From assembly GCA_947500555.1 (NCBI GenBank), contig CANMSE010000002.1:496001-560000 (forward strand): a stretch of DNA of 64,000 nucleotides. Direction: 5' to 3'. Shown here in pieces: positions 63,552-64,000 of the stretch (positions within the stretch are counted from its first letter, which is position 1; each line of letters begins with the position of its first letter). The notes under the pieces are model-generated. The model searched no databases. It was not told where the DNA came from and saw only the letters and a list, made by a program, of their open reading frames with translations. This DNA is from an uncultured Fulvivirga sp. GTDB lineage: Bacteria > Bacteroidota > Bacteroidia > Cytophagales > Cyclobacteriaceae. The position numbers were made by a program, and so were the translations under genes.

Positions 63552-64000
63552 ATCTTTTTATTCCTTTTTAGTAGATTAAGGCTTTCACTAAACAAAAACT
63601 CAGGCGTATATCGTTTAAGACAACGAACATCACCCCATATGCAATTGGCAAGCATACAATTTCCACATTCTAAATCGGAAGAATCAAGATAGTAACTGTG
63701 CTCTCCTAATGGTCTCGACCAATCACTTCTAGTAGAACCAAATAATGCCACAGTTGGGACACCATTAATCCATGACATATGCATAAGTCCTGAATCTTCT
63801 GACAGCACCAAATTTGATTCTTTTACTATTTCGAAGGCCTGAGCAGGTGTGGTTTTACCAACTAGGTTAATACAAGAATCGCCTAATTCAGACTCTAGAA
63901 ACTCTGCTTTTTTCATGAGTGAATTAATACCAAGAATTACAAACTTTATAGTAGCAGTATGACCAAGCCATAATTTTGCAAATGAAACATAATTAGTCAA
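63548..64000 (-). CDS. Family 9 glycosyltransferase (heptosyltransferase-like), N-terminus cut by window edge
   Basis: The visible 150 residues are the C-terminal half of a GT9 enzyme, with 'LVGKTTPAQAFEIVKESNLVLSEDSGLMHMSWINGVPTVALFGST' split over the donor-binding site. The Asp-Ser-Gly-x-x-His motif is typical of heptosyltransferases and related LPS enzymes. A Cys-rich end ('LECGNCMLANCIWGDVRC') is also common in the family. The true start lies beyond position 64000, so the apparent TTG at the edge is not a real start. Confidence 0.9.
   Translation of the reverse strand: MTNYVSFAKLWLGHTATIKFVILGINSLMKKAEFLESELGDSCINLVGKTTPAQAFEIVKESNLVLSEDSGLMHMSWINGVPTVALFGSTRSDWSRPLGEHSYYLDSSDLECGNCMLANCIWGDVRCLKRYTPEFLFSESLNLLKRNKKI

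Overview
The window looks like an AT-rich chromosome segment from a member of the Bacteroidota, most likely of the order Cytophagales. The supporting signs are a PorQ-type secretion protein, a secreted glycosidase with a type IX sorting tail, OmpA proteins with PD40 repeats, a DUF4421 barrel, a clade II (Sec-type) nitrous oxide reductase, and start codons mostly without Shine-Dalgarno sequences. The order-level placement is inference. No rRNA, CRISPR array, insertion sequence or intact prophage was seen.

Positions 1-38.3 kb are mostly housekeeping and envelope genes. They include a tRNA-Ala(GGC), an NlpC/P60 lipoprotein, a YdiJ-like FAD/Fe-S oxidoreductase, and a GH16 glucanase. A reverse-strand operon follows, lon-porQ-hslU-DUF4421. 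Next come a PorE-like OmpA protein, an ECF sigma factor with an overlapping membrane partner, dxr-rseP, an HtrA protease, an acyl carrier protein, an NtrY/NtrC-like two-component pair, glutaminase, birA, rsfS-ftsH, lpxH, and an AraC regulator upstream of an AhpD-like protein and a cupredoxin.

Positions 38.4-46.6 kb hold a complete nitrous oxide respiration locus, read right to left: an Rrf2 (NsrR-like) regulator, the RIC iron-sulfur repair protein, a lipoprotein cytochrome c, a fasciclin lipoprotein, nosZ, a four-helix membrane protein, nosL, nosD, nosF and nosY. The genes are tightly spaced. A hairpin after nosZ may set its expression apart from the assembly genes. The likely flow is electrons through cytochrome c to NosZ, with NosDFYL supplying copper and sulfur for the CuZ/CuA centres and RIC/Rrf2 handling nitric oxide stress.

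Positions 46.7-64.0 kb form a surface polysaccharide region that is visibly AT-richer than the rest. A ten-gene forward operon, with almost every gene overlapping the next, encodes a Wzx-like flippase, three family 2 glycosyltransferases, two Wzy/ligase-like membrane proteins, a nucleotidyltransferase-fold protein, two paralogous B12-type radical SAM proteins around a methyltransferase, and an MsbA-like ABC exporter. A convergent operon of four glycosyltransferases runs off the right edge. The nucleotidyltransferase/radical SAM/methyltransferase/ABC cassette is the best candidate for an undescribed pathway. A G8 tract in the first Wzy-like gene and a 13-bp tandem repeat in a glycosyltransferase gene suggest possible phase variation.
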